Position numbers and translations under genes: made by a program. From Chamaecyparis obtusa (Eukaryota; Streptophyta; Pinopsida; Cupressales; Cupressaceae), in contig BSBK01001537.1 in NCBI GenBank assembly GCA_027943335.1, positions 327,501 to 391,500 on the forward strand: a stretch of 64,000 nucleotides of DNA, read 5' to 3'. Shown piece by piece: positions 54,110-64,000 of the stretch. Position 1 is the first letter of the stretch. Each line of letters begins with the position of its first letter. The notes beneath the pieces are model-generated. The model searched no databases and was not told where the DNA came from. It worked only from the letters and a program-made list of their open reading frames with translations.

Positions 54110-55241
54110 TGTAATGTCCCCAATTTAGCAGGTACCTGGGCTTGCTATTGTCAGTTCATCAATGCAGTCCCTGTGAGCTGACATTTTGATTAGGGGATCT
54201 CTGAGTTTGACTTACTATTTTTAGTAAGCTAGTTATACCCAGTTTCTATTTTGGGAAAGGCAGTTGGGCGTGGTGTTAGTCTTCATTCTTCGTTGGGGCT
54301 CTTCCAGGAATTGTCAATTATCACTTTCTTTATATTTGATGGGATTAAGCTTGGCTTATTTCAATGTTTTACTTTAAGTGTTCTATTTTGAAAGTGTATA
54401 CTTGACGATTGTTTTCACTTAAGTGAAAGGTGTAAGTGAGAAGCTGAATGGTGGTGTGAAGAGGAAGATTTCATTAATTGTTTAAAAAGCCCAGCCTTGC
54501 GTTTTTCTTCATTATGTTATGATTATTAAAACTTGTGAATTCTGGAGTTTGCGAAAATGATGAGTAGCAAGGGTTTGAAGAGTTTGGGAGAAACGTCTCT
54601 TCTCCTAAACTGCGCGTTGTGAGATGGTTATAATTGCCATCGAATGATGACAAAGAATTCCAGCCACATCAAATACACAGCCGCGAGTTCTTGACAGGGC
54701 CGTGTATGATCAGTTCTTGGCGCGAGAGTCAACACGTGAGTCTCTAGCTTGGTCGCGGATGCTAGCATAGCATTTGCGGGTTCATATAAACTGCAGAACA
54801 GAGACTACGAGCCAGCGAAATCTCCTTATCGCAGGGTTTGGTGAACATTGCCAGGCGTGAGTTCTTTAGCGGCTCCTTTCCAGCAGTCGTGGGTCTTAGC
54901 AAACATCATCGGGTGCATGATGTAATAACGTCTTACAGCCAGCAACCGCAATTCTCAGGGAAGCTTGCGTGAATGCTATCACTGGTGAATAAACATCAAA
55001 TATTACAAAAGGAATGACAGGTGCTTCAATTGTTATTTAATTTATAATAAGTTTGTGAGTTGCAAGAAATTGAGATGCTTGACATGAAGTTTTTAATTTT
55101 AATACTACTGAATATTATGAATTAAAATAAAGAATTCTGGTTGAGTTGAAATTTAATTGTTGAAGCATTAGTATTCAGAAATTGCCCGAATTTCCCTTAT
55201 AATTATCATTGCAAGGAAAAGAGCTACACAGGCTCTTTACA
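54110..55241 (+). mobile_element. Solo LTR L, relative of element C
   Basis: Starts TGTAATGTCCCC and ends GGCTCTTTACA, flanked by the duplication tattt (54105-54109 and 55242-55246). It shares its two ends and the internal block GACTTACTATTTTTAGTAAG with the LTRs of C (opposite strand there). At 1132 bases it is shorter than C's LTR. No internal domain, PBS or polypurine tract: a solo LTR left by recombination. Confidence 0.88.
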
Positions 55242-55246
55242 TATTT

Positions 55247-56215
55247 GCTATTTTATTTTTATTGTATAGATAAACCCAAAACAAATCGAGCCCCAACTAG
55301 TCTTTTGGCCATATCCATGTATTGAATCTGTCTACCCCAACCCAAACTTGTAACTAAGTTTCATCATATCGTGCAGCTTGTTAGTTGTAGGCTCTTTTAT
55401 TTCTCCTTCACGTGAAAACACTAAACAATTAACACTTGAACATATCATATTGTTATTTTTTCTTCTGAGCAGAAAAGATTTGTAGAAGAATTTGGTGCTA
55501 TAATTCTCAATGATTAAAGGAGTTTGGACTTATGCATCTAATTTTTCTCTTTTCTTTTAGGATTTTTTTTGTTTCATTGCTAGCTTTGTATTTTTTGTTT
55601 ATCTTCAGGTACTAGTTCTTAGATCCTTAGAGTGCCTGTATTGGCTAGGAAATGGCCATGGGATGGGTGGTCTCATCAACAAATAAATGATTATTTGACA
55701 ACATGCAATAAGATAATATCAAACCTGTTTTTCTATCCTCTTCAGAATCAAATTGGCCTTTAAACGTTAATTGGGCTTGTAGCAAGAGATGATTGTATCA
55801 CAAAATATGCCTATTCTCAATATGAAGTTATCTGGCTTATTGATAGTATCATTATTTTGATAATAGAGTGTATTATATTATATATGTTTTTTTGTACATG
55901 CAGAACTATGTTATGATGATGTATCTCATTACTTCGAAAATTGTCTTCTTGAGTCAGTTGTCTTATGCTGCTGTTGTGTTGCTTAAATGATGACATCATG
56001 CATTCAGTCAAACATCAGAATTTCTTGTCTTTTGGGACTATTATTGAAAAGGATGCATGTTATATTATATTATATTAAGAAACAGACAAAACATTTGGAT
56101 AATCGTTTATGTATTGTATTGTTAAACAATAACAGCATAAATGTCTGATTCTCCACATCAGATTTTTAAGACATTTTGACAGCTTAACTAATTAAAGTCT
56201 GATATTATGTTGCAG
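55247..56215 (+). other. Intron end before the second WD40 exon
   Basis: T-rich sequence towards the acceptor at 56214-56215 (ATGTTGCAG). No gene seen. Confidence 0.55.
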
Positions 56216-56314
56216 GTTTCTATTCTTAGGGGTAATGCTTCATCTGACGAAATGTTTAGCTTAAACATTGGTGGACCTACTGGTGATCTTGTTGCTGCTG
56301 GTTCCAAAGCCAAG
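56216..56314 (+). CDS. WDR89: WDR89-like WD40 protein, next internal exon
   Basis: 99 bases in phase 0 on both sides. The acceptor TTGCAG ends at 56215. The frame joins that of the exon ending at 36285 and reads VSILRGNASSDEMFSLNIGG then DLVAAGSKAK, the region between two WD repeats in WDR89-type proteins. The donor is uncertain: GT at 56315 follows AAG but continues TTTTG, while a GT at 56327 would add four in-frame codons (VLFS). The intron between the two exons is then 19,930 bases. Further exons are expected right of the window; none was found to 64000. Confidence 0.75.
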
Positions 56315-56755
56315 GTTTTGTTTTCTGTATTATATTTCTTTTGATTTGTTAGGCCATTTTATTTGAATTGAATTTTAAATTATAATTAGCTTCTTTCTAT
56401 TTGTTTTTTTAACCTTGTCACGTTGTGCTTTTGAATGATAATATTCACTTTGAAGTACATAAACACATTTTTTTGTTCCTTAGAGAAGTTTTTCACTACA
56501 TATTGAAATTTCTTGTTATTGCAATGCTGCTGGTTCTAAAGCTAATGTTTTGGAGTGTATATTATATTTCTTTTGATTTGTTAGGTTATTTTAATTTTAA
56601 TTGAATTTTAAATTATTATTAGGTTCTTTCGATTTTTTTCACCTTATCTTGTTGTGCCTTTGAATGATCTCTGAAGTGCACAGACACCTTGTTCCATATT
56701 TGATGAAGTGATTCACTACATATTGAAATTTCTTGTTGTGGTCATACTGCTTATG
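56294..56755. repeat. Tandem duplication of exon end and intron start
   Basis: 56294-56524 is repeated at 56525-56755 with many differences. Both units begin GCTGCTGGTTC and share TATTATATTTCTTTTGATTTG and CACTACATATTGAAATTTC. The second copy of the exon end has lost the AAGG donor context (AAGCTAATG). Confidence 0.85.
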
Positions 56756-57403
56756 CACCAAACTTTTAATATTGAATATTCTTAGGCCTTACATGTTCAT
56801 CTGAATATTTGAACATAGTATTTGTTTTGAATAACTATACTACCCTTATTTAGCTTGCCACTAGATACAATCGATATATTAGAAGTGCCAAAAGGCACAC
56901 TTCTCCCGTTTTTGTGGCTATCCAATATAGTAGATCTGTGTGTTGGATTGGTTGCATAATTTTGTAGAAAGTTGAATATAGAGCATAAAAGTAATTAAAA
57001 TTTTAGATACACACACACACGTCTCTGTGTATAGATATATGTAAGAAATGCATCTAATATCAAAGCAAGGATCTGGTAATTAGATCAGTGTAATAGTAGG
57101 ATTGCATAAATTTTATTTTTGGGCAAAATCTAAGTTGTGAGCTTAAGCTCAAAGACATAAATAATCAATATATTTATCTCAAGATTATAAATTTAAAAAA
57201 TTCAACATTTAATAACAAAGAGTGAAATCTTTTAAATTTTAAATCAAATTTTCAAAGAATACAAATTCTACCTAGCCTAGAATTTGTCCATATTCACTTG
57301 CATGTCTTTAGAAAAGATATTTTCTAGTACTTGTTTGTAGAAAATGTTGATCCCTAAGTTTTGTTCTCTATTAGTGTTTTAAACTTAGTCATTTTCTAGG
57401 CAA
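56756..57403 (+). other. Intron sequence before element N
   Basis: No coding signal. A short (AC)n patch occurs near 57010. Confidence 0.5.
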
Positions 57404-57516
57404 TGTTGGTCGGTCATCACTGCGACCGAGTCATCATGTATAGGCCGAGTTATGTGTAGACTTCTATATTGTACATTTATCGAGCAGTAGTCACTGCCGA
57501 GCAAGTTAGAGGTCAC

Positions 57517-58621
57517 TGTTAATACTTACTGGTTACTGAGAGGGGGGGGTTGAATCAGTAAATACTCGCTATTATACTTTTAATTCTGAACTTCTTAACC
57601 TTAACTGATAAACAGAATATAATAGTCATTCATAAGCATAAACAAAATCACACAGATCAACACAAGTATTTATATGTGGAAACTCTCGATTAGAAGGGAA
57701 AAACCACGGTGAGACAGAGCTCACAACTTCACTACTTCAGAATGAAGGCGCCCTGTTAGGAGCTTACAAAGCACTGGTTAAGGTGCTACCCGGTTAAGGG
57801 ATTTTACAAGAGATCTGTTAAGATCTAAACCCTATTAGGAGTTGCCTAGTTACAGGACTTTGAACATTAACAAGATGTTACCCTGTTAGGGGATTTTTAC
57901 AACGAACCGATTTGGTCCACCCTAATATAGAGATTTGAATATGCTTTCACTACTGATAAAAGTAATGATTTGTTATGACACTGAATGTCTGATTAGATCA
58001 TACCTCTTTCTCTGGTTGCCTGGCTGTTGATCTTTGCTACCTCTGTGTCTGCAGCTCTTCTCTCAGAAGATCTCTCCTCTTCTCTATGCCATCACCCATA
58101 ATCAACACCAACTTTCTTGCGTCCTATGACCTGTATTTATACAAGAGTTCACCGTAATGAAACCCTTAACTCACAGAACCGCCAGACTGTAAACTCACCA
58201 ATAAATCATGCAAATAGCAAAAAGCTATGTGTTACGATCTCGAGTTTACCATGAGATTATTTGAAGAAATAAAGCTAACTTCAGTTAAAAAGATAACTCC
58301 ACTTCTCAGTGGTGGATATTGCGTATAATCTGGTTTTAACTCAAACTGCTTTCGCAAAATCCGATAACTGCTTCCGCAGAATCCGATGGGGATCTTTTAG
58401 GCAATTCGACTGGTGTATCTCGTGCCTAGTTCCAACTCTGTATGAACTTTGAGACCGGTACTGGATTGGTTTACCAGTGTATACCATTCATTGCATCAAC
58501 CAGTGCATACACTCTATTTACAGTCTACCGGTGGCTTCTAAGTAACGTGAGTGACTGGTGAACTTTTACCGGTACATGGGGTTTGTAGGTTTTACACTAA
58601 TGACAACTTAAATTCCTAACA
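57517..58621 (+). mobile_element. Solo LTR M (copia type)
   Basis: TGTTAATACTTACTGG to AATTCCTAACA, flanked by the duplication gtcac (57512-57516 and 58622-58626). The GAGAGGGGGGGGTTGAATCA block near the start is typical of SIRE-like copia LTRs (established pattern). A related fragment begins at 61950. Confidence 0.85.
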
Positions 58622-58970
58622 GTCACTGAGTACTTTAGTAACAACCGAGTAGTTTATGCCGAGTTGTGTAGATATGTTAGTGCCGAGCACCAGTCAGTCA
58701 ATGCCGAGTGTCAGAGACTTCATATGCTGAGCAAGCTAGATTTGACATATGTGTTTGTAATGGCACAAGCACTTAGGTAAATTGTTTTTGGGCCAACATC
58801 TATACAAAGTTTTATGTTTGTTGAGGAAATCACAGAGGTAATTATGCTTTACAATTGTAATCATTGATCCCTATGTAATCCATGTAACCAATCAGATTTA
58901 GGGAATGCTTAAGCGGCATAAGTAGATAATCTAGATCGTTGATCTTGATCTATGGAGTTAATTTGTTGTT

Positions 58971-58978
58971 TATATAAG
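58971..58978 (+). promoter_or_regulatory. TATA box of the N LTR
   Basis: TATATAAG in the LTR, about 700 bases before its end. Confidence 0.45.
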
Positions 58979-59671
58979 ACAAGATCTGAACCCTAAAACG
59001 TAGTATGGGTATGAGATATGTAAGAAGAAGGAGCTCATATATATAGAATAGAGAAGTGTTTTGATTATCAGAGGCAGAGATCAGTGACTGAGCAAAGTAG
59101 TGAAGGACATAACAAAGATATATTTGATAGAGGAGATCAAATCTATATTGGAAGGAGAATATCTATTATCAGCATCACAGTGCAAACCGAAGGATCAGGT
59201 TTTGAGTCATTCTAACAGGTGAATTAGGGAGAATCTCTTTACAGAGTGGTCCTAACAGGCCTAAGTAAATCTCTTAACTGAGTGCTTACTTTGTTGTAAG
59301 TTCAAATCCTTTTACAAGGTAGATTGTATAAGTCTTTAAAGCTCTTAGCAGGGCAGACCTCTCATAGGGTAGATCATTAGTTTATGATCAAACATTGTAG
59401 CCCTAACAGACAAACTTTAATACTATAGTAGTGAAGATTTGTGGGTGTCATCCCCACCTTAGTTTTACCTTTCAAGGGTTTCTGGGTAACCAAAATATTT
59501 GTGTTATGTTTTATTTTCATGGATGAAGATTAGGTTGTTAGATCTATTTCAGTATTGACTTTGATGTTTATGCTATGCAAGTGAATTTATGTCAAAATGG
59601 TGATAATAGTAGATATCTGATTCAGCCCCCCGTCTCAGTATATCACTTTCCCATAATAGATTTCCAACAAT

Positions 59672-59683
59672 TGGTATTAGAGC
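59672..59683 (+). other. Primer binding site of element N (tRNA-iMet type, one mismatch)
   Basis: TGGTATTAGAGC differs at one base from the iMet-type site and follows CCAACA by two bases. Confidence 0.75.
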
Positions 59684-59731
59684 TAAGTCTCTTATAAGAA
59701 GTCTAATCACTTGTGAGTTAAGGTCTTGGAG

Positions 59732-61081
59732 ATGGAGGTTTACAAGTTGGGAAAGATCATAGAGAATTAGAAGATTGACATTCAGCTTGCATTACATCAG
59801 CTTGAAGCAGTCAGAGGTGAATTGAAGAAATCCTTAAGTAGAAGGAGAGAGTTGGCAATTCAACAGAATTAGACTCAATATCAAGAAGAAGACACTAGAG
59901 GTCTATTTGACAATGGTAATTCTACTGAAAGTGACAAAGCTATAACAGATCTGTTGGAGAAAAACAACATACTGAATGAAGACATCAAAAATCTGAAGAG
60001 AGAATAGGAAATACAATCAGTAAGACTTTGTGAAGTTGTTGAACAGAAAAAGAAAGCTAAAGAAGACAAGATATTGGCTGAAGAAGAAAAAAAACAAATA
60101 TCTATAAGACTTGATGAAAGGACATGTGACATGCAGAGGCTAACAAACAATCAATTGGACATGGTAAATCAATCGTTACTTGCTAATCAAGAATTAGGCA
60201 GGAAAGATGTGGAAATTACAAATCTGAGATCAGAAAACAGCCAATTGAAGACTGAACTAAGATCTGAAAAGGAACTCAATGAGAGGATGAACAAGCCTAA
60301 TGAAGCTGTGAAATACTTTGAAGAATTGTTAAGGTCACCTAGAAGATCCAGTGATACTTCTGGACTTGGACACGATGAACACCTATCATCCACTAAAGAA
60401 GGAGAATCATCAAAGAGTGGAGAATAGATGAATGCAAAGCCAAAGCACAACAAACCTATATGCCATCATTATGGAAAGCTAGGACACACAGCTAACATCT
60501 GCAGAAGCAAAAATGGTAAGTCCAATCCTAAACCAAAATTCAATGGAAATTGTTTTAATTGCAAGAAACATGGACATCAGGCACATAAATGTAGGTCTAA
60601 GGTCAGTAAACCACTTACCTCCTCTAGATTTCAAGGACATTGTTTTAACTGTCATAAATATGGTCATAGAGCACAAGAGTGTAGATCCAAAACTAAGTGG
60701 ACATCCAATAAACAGACTAAAGCACCTAGGAAAGGTAACACATACAATTGGGACTACAATACATGGTATAGTTGTCATTATTGTGGAGATTATTGTCATA
60801 TTGGAGTAAACTGTTTGAAGACACATTTCAGAGGAAAATCCAAGAGTTGGATGAGTGGAAGTCTGGTCTGTTACAAATGCAATAAGCTTGGTCACTTAAA
60901 GAGAGATTGCAGAGCACACATACCAAGCAGTGAACAAGTCAAGAATGAAGAGACTGTTGATCATATGAGAAACCAGATGAGCAAGACATGGAAAAAGAAA
61001 GAGGAAGCAAGCAGTAGTGGAGCTAGTGAACTTGAGGTCACCCAAACCAATGGATCGGGTGATCACACTACTTCAAACTAA
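59732..61081 (+). pseudogene. gag-like protein of element N: coiled coil plus five zinc knuckles
   Basis: One frame of 449 codons from ATG 59732 to TAA 61079, interrupted only by TAG at 59768, 59870, 60005 and 60425. Residues 1-230 are strongly helical and charged (KLGKIIEN, LEKNNILNEDIKNLKRE, RSENSQLKTELRSEKEL), a likely coiled coil. From about 238 onward come five knuckle units: one that has lost a cysteine (CHHYGKLGHTANIC), then CFNCKKHGHQAHKC, CFNCHKYGHRAQEC, CHYCGDYCHIGVNC and CYKCNKLGHLKRDC. The C-terminus is Ser/Glu-rich. It should bind element RNA. The usual copia gag (UBN2) domain is not visible, and no protease or polymerase follows. The ATG lies 48 bases after the primer site. Confidence 0.8.
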
Positions 61082-61359
61082 GCAAAGAAGGTATGTGAGG
61101 AATTGAATCTTACAATGCTTTATTTTGCATCAATTCCTAACATTTGATAGATGAAAGTCCATATTTGCATGGATTAAGATGCGTTAGGAAAGAGTTGAGA
61201 AAGAAGCTACATTGTATATTTGATGTCGAGTATCAGTATTTTAGCCCATAGTGACCGAGTCACTAGTGTATGCGGAGCTCCTGTGGTAGCCGAGATGTGA
61301 TGTGTACCGAGCTGAAACTGAATGGTAGTATTGATCGAGCATATGTCTACTGAGTTAAC

Positions 61360-61787
61360 ATGAGAATGCCAAGACGATTGTATTTCACCTAGAAAGTGTA
61401 CAGATCATTTAATGAAGCCCTAATCCGACTGTTTGAAGCCTATAAGCGGAATGTTACCGTTTATTCTCATTTCACTAGTGATTTGAGAACTTGCAAAGCA
61501 ATTCTAGAGCGATTAACCAGAGTTATTTGTGCTAAGTGTGATTTGCAAAGATCTTTACAGCGTGCCGTTGGCAATCATCATAGAACTGTGTGAACCAAGT
61601 ATTTATCGAGCAACTGGTATTGCAGAAATTATTAAAATCTTTCATTCATTCATTCAATCTTGGACATGATCTGTGCCCTCAACAATTGGCTTTGCTCCAT
61701 AGCCTCTATGATAATGTAGCAGCCTTGTATAACCTCTTGACTAGCCTTAAATCTGTTAAAAATTGGATGATTGTTGAAGAAGTATGA
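61360..61787 (+). pseudogene. Small helical ORF downstream of the N gag-like gene
   Basis: Unrecognised. From ATG 61360 a frame with one TAG (61390) runs to 61593 (RSFNEALIRLFEAYKRN, RTCKAILERLTRVICAKC). A similar helical composition continues in another frame from about 61590 to 61787 (FIEQLVLQKLLKSFIHSF, LYNLLTSLKSVKNWMI). This suggests one protein of about 140 residues with a frameshift. It follows a GCCGAG-rich non-coding spacer. It could be chance helix-rich reading frames; confidence is low. Confidence 0.35.
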
Positions 61788-61949
61788 AGTGGCCTATAAA
61801 GGTTTCTTATCCAGAAATGATCTATGCCATCATAAATGTGCCTATATTTTTGTACCGTCACATAAATGTCAAAGACTCTAATAGTTTCCTTGACTTGGTT
61901 CATTCCCCATAAGTATAGCCCATTGTTGGCTTTGCTCCATTGACAATGC

Positions 61950-62978
61950 TGTTGGGAACACGGTTATAGTGAGAGAGGTTGGGGCGAATCAGTATAACAA
62001 TGGCTTTTTTCAAAATTTAAGTTAATTAATTGCAACTATTTAAATGCAAAGAATACAATAACACAATATTTATGTGGAAATCCTAAAAGGGAGAAAACCA
62101 CGGCAATATGTTTGCTTTATATAAATAACAATTTCTTTAAAATTTTAGAGGTTCCAACCCCTCATTTGATTCGTGAGCACCAACTCACTAGAGGCAACAA
62201 CCCCTCATTCAAATCTGCACCTTCACAAGATGACTAGTGAACTTATCCTTCACAATCAAGCAATCAATTTTCCTCTTCAAGTTGCTCTACAAATCTGGTA
62301 TAGATCTGTAACAATACTTGTTTCTTTAATTTGCTATAATGGAGCTCTTTATTTCATCTTTAAATCTGTCACAAATCAGATTACAAACTTCTGACAAGTC
62401 TGTCATAATCTCTTCACAATCCTCTCCTTAAGCCTGAAAATAATCCACTTATGCAAGGTTTTCTTCAAATCTGGTGTGTACTCTATCTTCTTGATCCACA
62501 AACAAATGTATCACACACCCTTTTCAAATTCCAATTCTGATTTCTATATATATCTTTATCTTCTCTCAAAATACGTTACTATTAAGAGACATCATGTTTT
62601 TCAAGAGTTGCTTCTTTATAAAAAATGTTTTTCTTTATAATCTTATATTAATGATATGCACCTCTTCATTAATGGCAACCCTTGGTCATCATATTCTTTT
62701 ATTTCTTTACTAACTCTTAATCGCTCTGTTTGGTTATTAGTTTGAATCACACCTTTTTGCTTTATTAATCGCTGCACTTCTTGTGAATAAGATAAGTGAA
62801 TAGGACAAAATGAATAAGAAAAAGTTATCTTATTAAGGGGGTGCTGGTTTGGACCACTGGTCATCTTTTCATTATATTGATTGTTGCTTTTTTGTTTTAA
62901 CAAGTCACACCCTTTTGACTTTGTGAACAAAGCGTTATCTTTTGTAAATAATTTGTAACAACCACAATTCTACTAACA
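61950..62978 (+). repeat. LTR-like fragment related to solo LTR M
   Basis: Begins TGTTGGGAACACGG and contains GAGAGAGGTTGGGGCGAATCA and GAAAACCACGG, parallels of GAGAGGGGGGGGTTGAATCA and GAAAAACCACGG in M. The end at ...TACTAACA is a guess, and the flanks show no matching duplication. Confidence 0.35.
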
Positions 62979-64000
62979 TATAAGATAAATATAAAACACT
63001 ATTGACCGGAAATGAAAACTGAATTACAACTAACTTTTGATTTCCTAAGAGCATGAAAATGTGACAGTTAACTTCTAATTGCAGTTACTAACTACTATCA
63101 CATGAAATTGAAATGAACCAACCTAATCAATTTACTTTTCAGGAAATAAATAATGATTAAACAGATAACTTAAACTGAACAAAAACTTGATCATGCTGAT
63201 GGTATCACTTGATACTTCTGGGAAGGTTGGAACATCAAGGGCGAAAGAGTATCATCAGCGGTTTTTTGGCACCCAACCATGAATCTTTCGATCGTGACCA
63301 ATTGTCACCCGCACAACTGCCAGAGGAAGTAGCCCAACCCTTCCGAGGAGTATGAGAGTACATTATCCATTGTTTTTGCCATCTGAGACTTGGTGTAGAA
63401 CCCACAACCATCTTAGCTAGCCATCCTAAAGACATCCTAGCTACTAGGTGACCTTCCTAGCTAGATGTTGCACTATTGGTCCTAATGACTGACATATACT
63501 ACTTGTAGCATAGTACCACCTTGGCCAAGGATTTAAAGTATGAGCACATATCCTATGCAGTCAATGTCACCACCAATCTCATTCTTTGGACCTTGTGGCC
63601 TGTTAATTTACATAATACTATCCTGATGTCATTAACCTTTACAGATTGCACAAGTGGTTCAAAAAGGTTCTACCCATCCCAGGGCTGACATGTAAAGCTC
63701 CTATCATTCTAGTCAATACCCATCTCTAATATGTACACCCAATTAAAACAAATTATGGTTGGGACAATATATTATTGACAAACAGAGACTTGGTATTAAT
63801 TTTCCAGCAAGAGCCTTTTTCATGTAAAGCATGGTTCTGATATCTTATTAGCAAAAAACAATTTGACAACATCTAGATTGAGAATTAAAGTTTGTCACAT
63901 GCAACCCTTCTAGTCATTATGTTTGTGCATCCTAATGCATTTCAATTTAACTTGTTGAAGCAAACTTATTTAATAATGCACAGGCAGATGCAATATTCTT
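62979..64000. other. Right end of window, unassigned
   Basis: No coding domain, repeat pair or splice-flanked exon that I can support. The 66-codon frame on the - strand at 63235-63435 has no recognisable features. Confidence 0.5.

Larger units (their letters stand above)
57404..59669 (+). repeat. Putative 5' LTR of element N, split by solo LTR M
   Basis: The right end TTTCCAACA is certain because a primer-like site follows. The left end TGTTGGTCGG is inferred from the matching TGTTGG/CCAACA pair. Without M it would be about 1156 bases. It is rich in GCCGAG motifs and has a TATA box at 58971. No second copy was found, so the start is provisional. Confidence 0.5.

Noticed and set aside
63235..63435. 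66-codon - strand frame
   Set aside because: No motif, no splice context and no relation to neighbouring elements.

Overview
The window reads as nuclear DNA of a seed plant, most likely a gymnosperm (inference). It is AT-rich and made almost entirely of nested LTR retrotransposons. They lie in introns that carry only two short, well-spliced exons of a WD40 gene. I see no rRNA, tRNA, CRISPR or prokaryotic features.

Layout. (1) 423-31943 is one old Ty3/gypsy chromovirus (element A, + strand, tRNA-iMet PBS, chromodomain). It has been split by four insertions, three of which I can date relative to it by matching 5-bp duplications. D (1326-3238, solo LTR) lies in its 5' LTR. B (4605-10751, short non-autonomous element) lies in gag, and B's own left LTR holds a hAT DNA transposon F (4621-8351, 8-bp TSD). 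C (11355-17424) lies in the protease region. E (21429-31605) lies in the 3' LTR. E is the youngest: its two 285-bp LTRs are identical, gag-pol is an uninterrupted 1845-codon frame, and its PBS fits tRNA-Asp. (2) 31944-37854 is intron sequence with a PPR pseudogene, a tandem duplication and the first exon (36078-36285) of a WDR89-like WD40 gene. (3) 37855-53744 is a second nest. Degraded element K contains copia-type element G (38820-51924), which contains a copia element H with unusual TATTAC...GTAATA termini (39124-43663) and a 5.3-kb insertion J (44475-49772) with a large ORF but no visible LTR pair. (4) 53745-57403 holds a solo LTR L (54110-55241) and the next WD40 exon (56216-56314). (5) 57404-64000 holds an element N (LTR with a nested solo LTR M, a coiled-coil plus five-zinc-knuckle gag-like ORF, and a second small ORF), then an LTR-like fragment and unassigned sequence.

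How it works together. The host gene appears to be read on the + strand through the whole window. The intron between its two visible exons is 19.9 kb, nearly all of it retroelement. The elements form an autonomous/non-autonomous community. A, E and H encode or encoded polymerases. B, C, G, J and N encode either nothing, only a gag-like protein, or a single large protein without recognisable polymerase domains. Two of these (the C ORF and the J ORF) are long one-frame proteins that I cannot assign to a described family. The J ORF shares a short motif pair with the third ORF of E. In-frame stops in the decayed ORFs of C and N are mostly TAG, as expected from CAG to TAG changes at methylated CHG sites.
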